DNA of 64,000 bases, from the NCBI GenBank assembly GCA_043228905.1, contig JBHGNT010000005.1:18476001-18540000 (forward strand). Reading direction: 5' to 3'. Below the pieces are notes generated by a model. That model was not told where the DNA came from and ran no database searches. It saw only the letters and a list, made by a program, of their open reading frames with translations. A program made the position numbers and the translations under genes. This document shows, one piece after another, positions 42,395 to 51,134 of this stretch (positions within the stretch are counted from its first letter, which is position 1; every line of letters begins with the position of its first letter). The stretch is from Azolla caroliniana. Lineage: Eukaryota > Polypodiophyta.

Positions 42395-45300
42395 ATGGCA
42401 TCAACATCTGGCTCATCGGAGATGAGTCTAAGGAGGTTCGACGGTTCGAACTTCAACTTCTGGAAGGAACAAATGTAGGACTATCTCATAGTCAAGGCTC
42501 AGATAGACCCAATTGAGAATGAAAATCCTCCAGAAGCATACAAGGCAAACGAGTGGCTAAAGCTGGACAGAATCGTCCGCGCCACGATTCGGATGCACTT
42601 GTCGGAGTCAGTGTACTTCACAGTGCAATCATGCACGACAACGTTTGAACTTTGGAAAACACTATTGGAAACTTATGAAAAGAAGGTTGCCACAATGAAG
42701 ATGTATCTGATCCGGCGCCTCTACAACTTGCGGATGAAAGAATCCGATTCGGTTCAGGCACACCTCAACGAGTACGAAAGCATAAGCTCCCAAATCTCGT
42801 CTCAGGAGACGACAATCGAGGATGAACTCAGAGCAATGATACTCATGAGTAGTCTCCCCTCTTCACGGGAAACTTTTGTTACAACCGTGTGCAATGCTTC
42901 AACAACTGCCGTTAAGAACTCCGAAGTCACGAGCGCAATCCTAACTGAAGCAACTCGGAGAAAGTCTTTCGCCAAAGACTCGACAGATGAAGCTTACGTA
43001 GTACAAGGTTCGATCGACCAATCAAACAACCGGGGAAGAAGTTCTTCCCGACCGCCGAACAATCAGTGAAGCCGGAGCAAGTCTCGGGATAACTGAATCT
43101 ACAACTACTGCAAGAAACCGGGACACATCAAAGCCGACTGCCGGGCACTCAAAGCAAAAACCGACAAAGCTCAGAGAGCGGATCAGAAGAGTAGCCGACA
43201 TGAGGAGGTCAACTACGTCGGCTCTTCAGCCGAAATTTTGATGACCGACCCGAACATACTGTCCATAGAGAACCCAATCGAATCAGAAGTTCTGCTTACG
43301 ACTGAGGAATCGAGCACATGGCTCCTGGACTCGGGCGCATCGTATCATGTGACACCTCCCCGATCTCAGTTTCGGAAATATTCGGACCGACACTCCGACT
43401 GTGTTCGAGTCGGAAACACGCAGCACTGTGCTATAATCGGAATCAGCACCGTAGAGCTCAATCTTCTGGGAGGCTCTACACTCGTACTACACAACGTTCG
43501 ACACGTTCATGAGCTTTCAAGACCCTTGATCTTAGTCGGACAACTTGACGAAGCCGACATCCGTGCCGGATTCTCATCAGGAGGGTGGACACTCCACAAA
43601 GGGAACCTCCTGCTTGCTCGAGGACCAAAGGTACATTCCTTGTATCCTTTATATGTCACATTCAAAGAGGCTGACTTATTTTTGGTTGATATTCCCGTGT
43701 CATCGTTATGGCATGGACGACTTGGGCACCCCAGCAAGGCCGACATAACGCACCTGTCCAGAGCTGGTTACATCCCCAAACTCTCCTTCTCAGATCACCA
43801 ATTCTGCGAGCATTGCCAGTACGGCAAACAGGTAGCCACATCGCACCCGACATCAGCACCAAGAGAATCGAATCCCCTCGATTTGGTCCACTCGGACGTC
43901 TATGGCATGATGCCACATCAGTCTCTTGACGGTGCTTCGTACTTTGTCAGTTTTATTGACGATTCGACTCGGAAGGTGTGGGCTTACCCCATTAGAACCA
44001 AAGATTGGGTGTTCTCGATATTCTCCGAATGGCTTGCAATGGTCGAAAATTAGACCGATCGGAAACTAAAATGTCTCCGAACCGACAATGGAGGAGAATT
44101 CAAGTTTGAAGAATTCGTCAAATTCTGTCAGGAACGCGGCATTCGACATGAATATATGACACCCTATAGTCCGGAGCAGAATGGAATTGCTGAACGCATG
44201 AATCAGACGATTCAAGAACGCGTAGTATCCATGCTCCAACACTCCGGATTGCCGGATGGCTTCTGGGCGGAGGCTCTACTTACGGCAGTACACATAATCA
44301 ATATGTCACCAAGTAGACCTCTAGGACTTCAAATACCTCAGGAAATATGGACCGATAGGAACCCGAATTATGACAAACTGAGGATCTTCGGTTGTGAGGC
44401 GTATGCTCTCATACCGAAAGACGACCGCCGGAAACTCGAACCAAGGTCAAGGAAATGTGTTTTTCTTGGATATGGACCCGACGGCGAGATCGGATACTGA
44501 CTCTGGGACCCCAAGCACAGACAAATCGTCCGAAGTTCGGACGTCGTGTTCAACGAGTCGGCTATGCATAAAACGGCCGAAAGGCCTATTGAAGTCTGAA
44601 GGGTAATATTTTCCGAAGTGCCAACCCTTCATGACGGCCCAACCCACAACACGAGATCGGTTTCACGGGTAACCAACAACTCTCGCACTGAATCCACCGA
44701 TTCGGCACAATCGAATGGCTCGGCTCCCGACCATCCGACATTGACACCCGGTGCGACTAGTCTAGTCATACCTCGCAGATCCGAGAGACTGTTGCAACCT
44801 CCGGAGAGGTACTCTCCAGGAGTTTTCTTTACCGACGCCGGCGAACCGACATCTTACGAAGAAGCATCGGCATTTGCCGATTCAGCCACATGGCATCTAG
44901 CGATGGAGTCGGAAATGCACTCCATTCAGGCAAACAAGAGTTGGGACTTGGTCGAATTACCGAAGAATCGACATGCTCTTCCGTGTAAGTGGGTCTATCG
45001 ACTAAAAGAGACATCCGACTCGACCACCCCAAAGTACAAGGCTAGATTAGTTGCGAAGGGATTTCGACAAGAATATGGTGTCGACTTCTACGAAATCTTT
45101 TCACCAGTGGTGAAAATGACGACCCTTCGTTTCATGCTCGGCGTCGTGGCCGCCGACAACTTGGAGCTGATTCAACTAGATGTAAAAACGATATTCCTCC
45201 ATGGTGACCTACAGGAGGAAATCTATATGGAGCAGCCGAAAGGCTTTGTGGCATCCGGCCAGGAACATCTAGTTTGCTGAATCAAAAAGAGTCTCTACGA

Positions 45301-45452
45301 CCTGAAACAGGCACCCCGACAGTGGTACAAGAAGTTCGACAACTTCATCCAATCGGTCGACTTCTCAAAGAGCGACGAGGACCACTGTCACTTCACCAAA
45401 ACAGCTCAAGACGGGTCTCTCGTCTTCCTCATCATCTACGTGGATGACATGC
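42395..45452 (+). pseudogene. gag-pol: Copia C gag-pol, 5' part
   Basis: One frame from ATG 42395 to the S2 insertion, with stops but no frameshift. Gag (RRFDGSNFNFWKEQM; YLIRRLYNLRMKESD), a zinc knuckle near 43105 whose first Cys reads Tyr (YNYCKKPGHIKADC), protease WLLDSGASYHVTP near 43325, pre-integrase LWHGRLGHPS, integrase FIDDSTRKVWAY and TDNGGEF, linker, and RT from about 44870 (YKARLVAKGFRQEYGVDF) to the DD of YVDDM at 45449. Stops include 42476, 43067, 43092, 44051, 44498, 44597 and 45278; most are one C-to-T change from CGA, CAG or TGG. It continues at 51135. Confidence 0.93.
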
Positions 45453-45610
45453 TGTCATGAACACATGACCATTATGGCGTCACTCGGACTTGAACCTCGA
45501 ACCTTGTAATTCATACTTGAAAACCTCAACCATTAAGATAGCTTATTGTTTTATGAAACAATAAAAGCTACTTCTTGTATTACATTGATTATTGTAAAAA
45601 CTCTAGATTA

Positions 45611-45707
45611 TTCTAGAATGTTCTAGAATGTCCTAGAGCATTCTAGGTCTAGAACATTCTAGAACATTCTAGAAATCTCTAAGCTATTCTATAGGAACCT
45701 ATAAATA
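45611..45707 (+). promoter_or_regulatory. S2 promoter: heat-shock-element arrays plus TATA
   Basis: Modules in perfect 5-bp register: TTC 45611, GAA 45616, TTC 45621, GAA 45626; weaker units follow; then GAA 45652, TTC 45657, GAA 45662, TTC 45667, GAA 45672. TATAAATA starts at 45700. This resembles the heat-shock-factor sites of the heat-activated ONSEN copia LTR. Regulation is inferred from motif and position. Confidence 0.75.
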
Positions 45708-45731
45708 AGCGCATACATGTATTCTCAAATC

Positions 45732-45743
45732 AATTCGAATCAA
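45732..45743 (+). promoter_or_regulatory. S2 mRNA 5'-end segment matching the primer site
   Basis: AATTCGAATCAA starts 32 nt after the first T of TATA, near the expected transcription start. It is the exact reverse complement of 45864-45875. Confidence 0.75.
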
Positions 45744-45863
45744 CACCAGTCTTTAGCTCTCATTACATATCTTGTATCCATTCTCTTTCTTTCTCTATCT
45801 TATACATACATTCTTCTCTATCCTTCTTCCATCACTCTATCTTTTATCCTTGGTTCTGACAGT

Positions 45864-45875
45864 TTGATTCGAATT
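45864..45875 (+). promoter_or_regulatory. S2 primer-binding site of self-priming type
   Basis: TTGATTCGAATT, 2 nt after the LTR. It has no TGG start. It pairs with AATTCGAATCAA of the predicted RNA 5' end. S1 has a different sequence at the same place that pairs with its own RNA end. Confidence 0.75.
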
Positions 45876-45921
45876 CTCTCTCTCTCTCTTTCTTATCCTC
45901 CTTTGTAACCATCCTGAAACC

Positions 45922-47085
45922 ATGGCTGCCATTAACTCAGAAGAATATCTCACCCTTGTTGCAGAAATGGAGAACCTTAAATCCAAGTTCGCATCTCTTG
46001 AAGTAGAGAATCAACGTCTACTTGGGGATCTACAAAAGGTTACTATAGAGAAGCAACAACAACAAGAGGAGTTCACGCGACGAGTGCAACAGTTAGAGTC
46101 GACAATCGTCGTGTTACAACAACAAAGGGTTGAAGGTCAGGGACTTATCAAGGAGCCCAAAATTAGCCTCCCAGCTAAATTTGATGGGTCGAGGGCGCAT
46201 TTCCGAGGTTTTTTGAATCAAGTACGGTTGGTGATTCAAATGCATCCCGCACGTTATCCAACAGATGCATCACGAGTCGGGCTAGTGGGCACTTTATTGA
46301 CTGGCATAGCGTTGTCGTGGTTTGCTCCATTGCTAGAGACCAATTCTCCTCTACTGAATAATTTCGAGGAATTTATCAAGGAATTTAAGGCTTGTTTCGG
46401 AGATACTGATGGGGCGAGAACAACTATCAACAAGATTCGTACACTTCGTCAAGGTGATCAACCAGCTTCAACATATGCTGCCAATTTCCGTCTCATCGCA
46501 AGCGATATTCCTTGGGATGAACAAGCCCTAATGGAGCAATTCCGTTCAGGCATTCGTAGTGATGTCAAAGACTTACTTCTTACCTTCCCCGAGGATCCAA
46601 GGTCACTTACAAAAGCTATTAGTCGAGCAATACGGTGTGATAATCGCCTTTTTGAGTGTCGATGTGAGCGACAACAACAAATAACAAGATCTAGATTCAC
46701 ACCAACTTATGCATCAGTAACGGCGCAATCATCCCCAAGGCAAATGTATAGCCCTGCTCCAACTCCAAGGCAAACACGTAGTCCAGTCCCAATGGATAGT
46801 CCTACACCCATGGAGATCGATATGACTCAACGACGAGGACCGTTGTCAGACGAAGAGAAGCAACGTCGTCGAGCAAACCATCTGTGCTTATATTGTGGAG
46901 GTCCAGGACATATAGCCATTCATTGCTCCCGTAGGCCGAGACGTCAGGTAAATCAAATTCACTATGACAATAAAAATGAGTCCAACATTTTAGAAGTAGT
47001 TAGTGAATCTAATATTATGAATAATCCACCCTTGTCCAATAAATTTGAAGTCCTAAGCCAATTAGAAGAGGAGTCAAACGAATAA
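45922..47085 (+). CDS. gag: S2 Gag (387 aa)
   Basis: Forms the virus-like particle that packages S2 RNA. Open from ATG 45922 (good context ACCATGG) to TAA 47083-47085. Residues about 5-75 form a Leu/Gln coiled coil. About 80-260 form the capsid domain (FRGFLNQVRLVIQMHP; LSWFAPLLETNSPLLNNFEE; DVKDLLLTFPEDPRSLTKAI), a pattern I associate with Tf1/sushi-group Gag, the source of mammalian PEG10/RTL genes. A basic Pro-rich segment follows, then one CCHC knuckle at about 314-327 (CLYCGGPGHIAIHC). The S1 Gag is its broken homologue. Its last codons overlap pol. Confidence 0.95.
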   Translation: MAAINSEEYLTLVAEMENLKSKFASLEVENQRLLGDLQKVTIEKQQQQEEFTRRVQQLESTIVVLQQQRVEGQGLIKEPKISLPAKFDGSRAHFRGFLNQVRLVIQMHPARYPTDASRVGLVGTLLTGIALSWFAPLLETNSPLLNNFEEFIKEFKACFGDTDGARTTINKIRTLRQGDQPASTYAANFRLIASDIPWDEQALMEQFRSGIRSDVKDLLLTFPEDPRSLTKAISRAIRCDNRLFECRCERQQQITRSRFTPTYASVTAQSSPRQMYSPAPTPRQTRSPVPMDSPTPMEIDMTQRRGPLSDEEKQRRRANHLCLYCGGPGHIAIHCSRRPRRQVNQIHYDNKNESNILEVVSESNIMNNPPLSNKFEVLSQLEEESNE

Positions 47086-50000
47086 GTCCGGCCAAAATAG
47101 GAGCCATTTGGTTGGACAACCCTAGATATGTACAACCTAGTGTGGGTTCCATTTCTTCCAAGCATGTTAGTAGAGTCTTCTCAGCCCTAGTACAAGTTAG
47201 GACACCCAGTTGTCAACTTCAAGTCCAAGCCCTCTTAGATACTGGAGCCAATTCTTGTTTCATGGATAGAGATTTTGCCCAAAAACACCAAATATCCTTG
47301 CATACACTTCCTTGTCCAGTTTCCGTAGTAGTGATTGATGGACGCCCCATAGCTTCCGGGAAGATATTTGAAGAGTCTGAGCCAATACACATACTCTTGG
47401 GTGATTTAGGATGTCTAGTTTCCTTTAACATAATCCGTAGTCCTGAGCATCCAATTGTCCTCGGTTTGCCATGGTTCGAGCTACATAACCCTAGAATCGA
47501 TTGGAGGAAGCGAGAAATTAGGTGCCCTTTAGCAGAAAATATCATTGTCAAGGATCGAACTCGGGATTATCCTCCCAAAGTATATAGTTCTACCGATGCA
47601 CCATATCCTTCTCATAAAATTTCAGCCATCACATTGCAACAATTGCACCAAGTGGGAGGCAAGGAGGACCTTTTCTTATTTGCAGTATCAGTGACACCTT
47701 CTAGTGTCACTCAAGGGAATTCAGACATCCAAATTCCCAAAAAATATCAAGACTATGCTGATGTTTTCGACAAAGTCAAAGCTAGTGTTCTTCCAAAGCA
47801 TCGGCCGTACGACTGTCCTATTGATCTCCAACCAGGAAAAGAGCCTCCGTGGGGTCCGATTTACAATTTATCACCCACTGAGCTTGAGGTTCTTCGAGAA
47901 TACATCGAGGAAAATCTTGCACATGGGTTTATTCGACATTCAAAGTCTCCAGCTGGTGCTCCTATCTTTTTTGTGAAGAAAAAGGACGGCTCCCTTCGTT
48001 TGGTCGTGGACTATCGAGGCTTAAATAAAGTCACCATAAGGAATAGGTATGCTTTACCTTTAATCTCCAATCTCTTAGAACGCATTGGTGGGGCAAAGCA
48101 TTTTACCAAAATTGATCTAAGGGGTGCATATAATCTTGTTCGAATTCGGCCGGGAGATGAGTGGAAAACAACATTTCGTACTCGGTATGGTCATTTCGAG
48201 TATACAGTCATGCCTTTTGGGCTCACAAATGCACCTGCCGTATTCCAACATATGGCAAATGACATCTTCCGGGATTTCTTGGATATTTTTCTAATCATCT
48301 ACCTAGATGATCTATTGATTTACTCTAAAACACAGGGGGAGCATGATATACATGTGCGGCAAGTACTTGAACGCCTAAGGAAGTATGGTCTTTACGCCAA
48401 ACTTGAGAAATGCAGTTTTGATTGCAAACAAGTCGAATTTTTGGGATACACTATTTCATCCCAGGGTGTTTTCATGGACCCCGCAAAAGTCCAAACAATA
48501 TTGGAATGGAAACCCCCATGCTCAGTTCGGGATGTCCAGTGTTTCCTCGGATTTGCGAACTTCTATCGCAAATTCATACATAATTATTCAAGCATTGTGT
48601 TACCCCTTACTCGACTCACCAAGAAAAATCAAGCATTTTTTTGGAGTATCGAAGCAGACAAGGCTTTTACGCAGCTGAAAGAGGCATTCACATCAGCACC
48701 CATCCTAGCACATATTGATCCTGAAAAGCCATTTACTATTGAGGCGGATGCATCAGACTTTGCATTGGGGAGTATCCTATCACAACCAGGCGAGGACGGG
48801 CAGATACATCTAGTCGCGTTTCACTCGAGAAAGTTTACTGTTTCGGAGATAAACTATGAGGTGCATGACAAGGAGTTACTAGCTGTGGTCGACTCATTCG
48901 AGCAATGGCGTCATTTTCTAGAAGGATCACCTCATCAGATTATCATTTATAGTGATCACAAAAATCTCACATATTTTCAAACAGCTCGAGTATTAAATAG
49001 ACGACAAGCTCGGTGGGCCCAATTTCTAACGCGTTTCGATTTCAAGATCATTTTTCGCCCCGGAAAACAACAAGGGAAAGAAGATGCTCTGTCTCGGCGT
49101 TCATATCTAGCACTTCGACTTGGAGATCCGGCCTTTGACAATCAAAAGCAAACTCTCCTCGGGCCATCAAAGCTACAGGTAACAACAATTTATGCCACAC
49201 CACTTGATTCTACCCTTCTTGACACTATTCGGCAACAACTTCATTCAGATGATTTTGCTAAGGATGTCTTAGCCCACTGTGGTTCAAGTCGTCCATCTTG
49301 CTCCACATTGCCAGGGTCATCTCAACATTATCAGGACTTCAAGTGGCAAGATGGTTTACTCTTCTACAAGAATCTCCTTTACGTCCCCGACGGATCACCC
49401 CGACTTCAAGTGTTGGAACATTGTCATGATGCCCCCATGGCTGGACATTTTGGTATTTCCAAGACCATTGAGCTGGTGAAACGTTCGTTTTGGTGGCCTC
49501 ACTTGCAAAAATTTGTCGAAGATTATGTTCGCACTTGTGACACCTGCTGTCGCGCCAAAATACCCCGGCATCACCCTTATGGCTTACTACAACCATTACC
49601 CCCTCCCAACAAGCCATGGCAGTCTATTTCTATGGATTTCATTACGGATCTGCCACCTTCCAAAGGCTTTGATACTATTTTAACAGTAGTGGATCGGTTC
49701 ACCAAGATGGCACATTTTGTACCATGTGTAAAGACCATCAATAGTGAAGAAACTGCAGATCTCATTATGCGTGAAGTGTTTCGCCATCATGGTCTCCCGA
49801 ATGATATTATTAGCGATCGAGGTCCTCAATTTATCTCACACTTTTGGAAGCACCTATGGGCAGGCCTCAAAATCTCTTGCAAACTCTCTTCGGCTTATCA
49901 TCCACAAACTGACGGACAAACAGAGCGCACAAATCAAACGCTCGAGCAATATCTTCGATGTTTCATTAGTTATCAACAAGATGATTGGAGTAAAATTTTA

Positions 50001-50741
50001 CATCTTGCCGAGTTTGCATACAACAACACGGTCCACTCTTCTACCAAAGTTACACCTTTCTTTGCCTACACCGGCAACCACCCTCGATGGTGTATACTGG
50101 ATCTTCCCGAGGTGTCACGAAACCCTAGTGCGGCGCATCACCTCCACCGACTACAACAAATCCAGTTCGAGTTATCGTCACATCTTCAGAAAGCGCAAGC
50201 ACACCATAAGACCAATGCCGATCGACATCGTCTTAAGTCTCCGTTTAAGGTTGGTGACCGTGTATGGTTGCTTCGTCGTCACATCAAGACTACCCGACCG
50301 TGTGCTAAGCTTGACTATCAACGCTTAGGTCCTTTTGTCATCACGGCGCAGATTAATGATGCAACATTTCGTCTTAACCTTCCTGCACATATGCGACTTC
50401 ACCCTGTCTTTCATAGCTCACTTTTGGAACCTTGCCACACCTCTTCAATTCCTAATCGTGTTGTGCCACCACCGCCTTCTGTACAACTTGTGGACGGCCC
50501 CGAATACGAGGTAGCTGCTATTCTCGATTCTAAGATTGTGCGCAATAAGCTTTATTATCTAGTTGATTGGCTTGGTTATCCTCCGAGTTATCGCACTTGG
50601 GAACCCATCAATAACGTTTGTAATGCTGAAGCTCTGGTCAACGACTTCCATCGTCACTATCCAAACAAGCCCGACACAACAATGTTAACGCCGACTTCCA
50701 CTCGGCGTTCTCGAAGGAGGGATAGTGTCATGAACACATGA
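47049..50741 (+). CDS. pol: S2 Pol: protease, RT, RNase H, integrase, chromodomain
   Basis: Replication and integration enzyme, open throughout in the -1 frame relative to gag. The frame is free of stops from 47049, so it overlaps gag by 37 nt and has no ATG at its head; it is probably made as a Gag-Pol fusion. Counting from the TTG at 47112: protease LLDTGANS (Asp43); RT with YLDD at 397-400; RNase H (EADASDFALGSILSQ); integrase with HHCC finger (CHDAPMAGHFG...CDTCC) and DDE core (MDFITDLP, ISDRGPQF, YHPQTDGQTERTNQ); chromodomain at about 1130-1185 (YEVAAILDSK...YLVDWLGYPP), which in this group binds modified histones and steers integration. The frame ends at TGA inside the 3' LTR. Confidence 0.95.
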   Translation, partial: SPKPIRRGVKRISPAKIGAIWLDNPRYVQPSVGSISSKHVSRVFSALVQVRTPSCQLQVQALLDTGANSCFMDRDFAQKHQISLHTLPCPVSVVVIDGRPIASGKIFEESEPIHILLGDLGCLVSFNIIRSPEHPIVLGLPWFELHNPRIDWRKREIRCPLAENIIVKDRTRDYPPKVYSSTDAPYPSHKISAITLQQLHQVGGKEDLFLFAVSVTPSSVTQGNSDIQIPKKYQDYADVFDKVKASVLPKHRPYDCPIDLQPGKEPPWGPIYNLSPTELEVLREYIEENLAHGFIRHSKSPAGAPIFFVKKKDGSLRLVVDYRGLNKVTIRNRYALPLISNLLERIGGAKHFTKIDLRGAYNLVRIRPGDEWKTTFRTRYGHFEYTVMPFGLTNAPAVFQHMANDIFRDFLDIFLIIYLDDLLIYSKTQGEHDIHVRQVLERLRKYGLYAKLEKCSFDCKQVEFLGYTISSQGVFMDPAKVQTILEWKPPCSVRDVQCFLGFANFYRKFIHNYSSIVLPLTRLTKKNQAFFWSIEADKAFTQLKEAFTSAPILAHIDPEKPFTIEADASDFALGSILSQPGEDGQIHLVAFHSRKFTVSEINYEVHDKELLAVVDSFEQWRHFLEGSPHQIIIYSDHKNLTYFQTARVLNRRQARWAQFLTRFDFKIIFRPGKQQGKEDALSRRSYLALRLGDPAFDNQKQTLLGPSKLQVTTIYATPLDSTLLDTIRQQLHSDDFAKDVLAHCGSSRPSCSTLPGSSQHYQDFKWQDGLLFYKNLLYVPDGSPRLQVLEHCHDAPMAGHFGISKTIELVKRSFWWPHLQKFVEDYVRTCDTCCRAKIPRHHPYGLLQPLPPPNKPWQSISMDFITDLPPSKGFDTILTVVDRFTKMAHFVPCVKTINSEETADLIMREVFRHHGLPNDIISDRGPQFISHFWKHLWAGLKISCKLSSAYHPQTDGQTERTNQTLEQYLRCFISYQQDDWSKILHLAEFAYNNTVHSSTKVTPFFAYTGNHPRWCILDLPEVSRNPSAAHHLHRLQQIQFELSSHLQKAQAHHKTNADRHRLKSPFKVGDRVWLLRRHIKTTRPCAKLDYQRLGPFVITAQINDATFRLNLPAHMRLHPVFHSSLLEPCHTSSIPNRVVPPPPSVQLVDGPEYEVAAILDSKIVRNKLYYLVDWLGYPPSYRTWEPINNVCNAEALVNDFHRHYPNKPDTTMLTPTSTRRSRRRDSVMNT
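47073..47079 (+). promoter_or_regulatory. Candidate -1 frameshift site in S2
   Basis: G TCA AAC in gag phase, two codons before the stop, inside the gag/pol overlap. S1 has G TTA AAC here. It is a weak match to the X-XXY-YYZ rule, and no structure was checked. Confidence 0.4.
50713..50725 (+). promoter_or_regulatory. S2 polypurine tract
   Basis: GAAGGAGGGATAG directly before the 3' LTR; also codes the end of Pol. Confidence 0.92.
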
Positions 50742-51134
50742 CCATTATGGCGTCACTCGGACTTGAACCTCGAACCTTGTAATTCATACTTGAAAACCTC
50801 AACCATTAAGATAGCTTATTGTTTTATGAAACAATAAAAGCTACTTCTTGTATTACATTGATTATTGTAAAAACTCTAGATTATTCTAGAATGTTCTAGA
50901 ATGTCCTAGAGCATTCTAGGTCTAGAACATTCTAGAACATTCTAGAAATCTCTAAGCTATTCTATAGGAACCTATAAATAAGCGCATACATGTATTCTCA
51001 AATCAATTCGAATCAACACCAGTCTTTAGCTCTCATTACATATCTTGTATCCATTCTCTTTCTTTCTCTATCTTATACATACATTCTTCTCTATCCTTCT
51101 TCCATCACTCTATCTTTTATCCTTGGTTCTGACA
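50726..51134 (+). repeat. 3' LTR of S2
   Basis: 409 bp; no difference from the 5' LTR found by eye. CATGC follows. Confidence 0.97.

Larger units (their letters stand above)
45453..45861 (+). repeat. 5' LTR of S2
   Basis: 409 bp, TGTCATGA...TTCTGACA. It carries an antisense Pol III box B consensus GGTTCAAGTCC (minus strand 45496-45486), the heat-shock array, TATA and the primer-complement segment 45732-45743. Confidence 0.97.
45453..51134 (+). mobile_element. Gypsy chromovirus S2 (Tf1/sushi-like), apparently intact
   Basis: Complete element of 5,682 bp. The 409-bp LTRs at both ends are the same length, and I see no difference between them. Target duplication CATGC at 45448-45452 and 51135-51139. 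Gag and pol frames are open. Order: LTR, self-priming PBS, gag, -1 overlap, pol with chromodomain, PPT, LTR. Same family as S1. Identical LTRs imply very recent insertion, and every protein an autonomous element needs is present. Confidence 0.96.
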
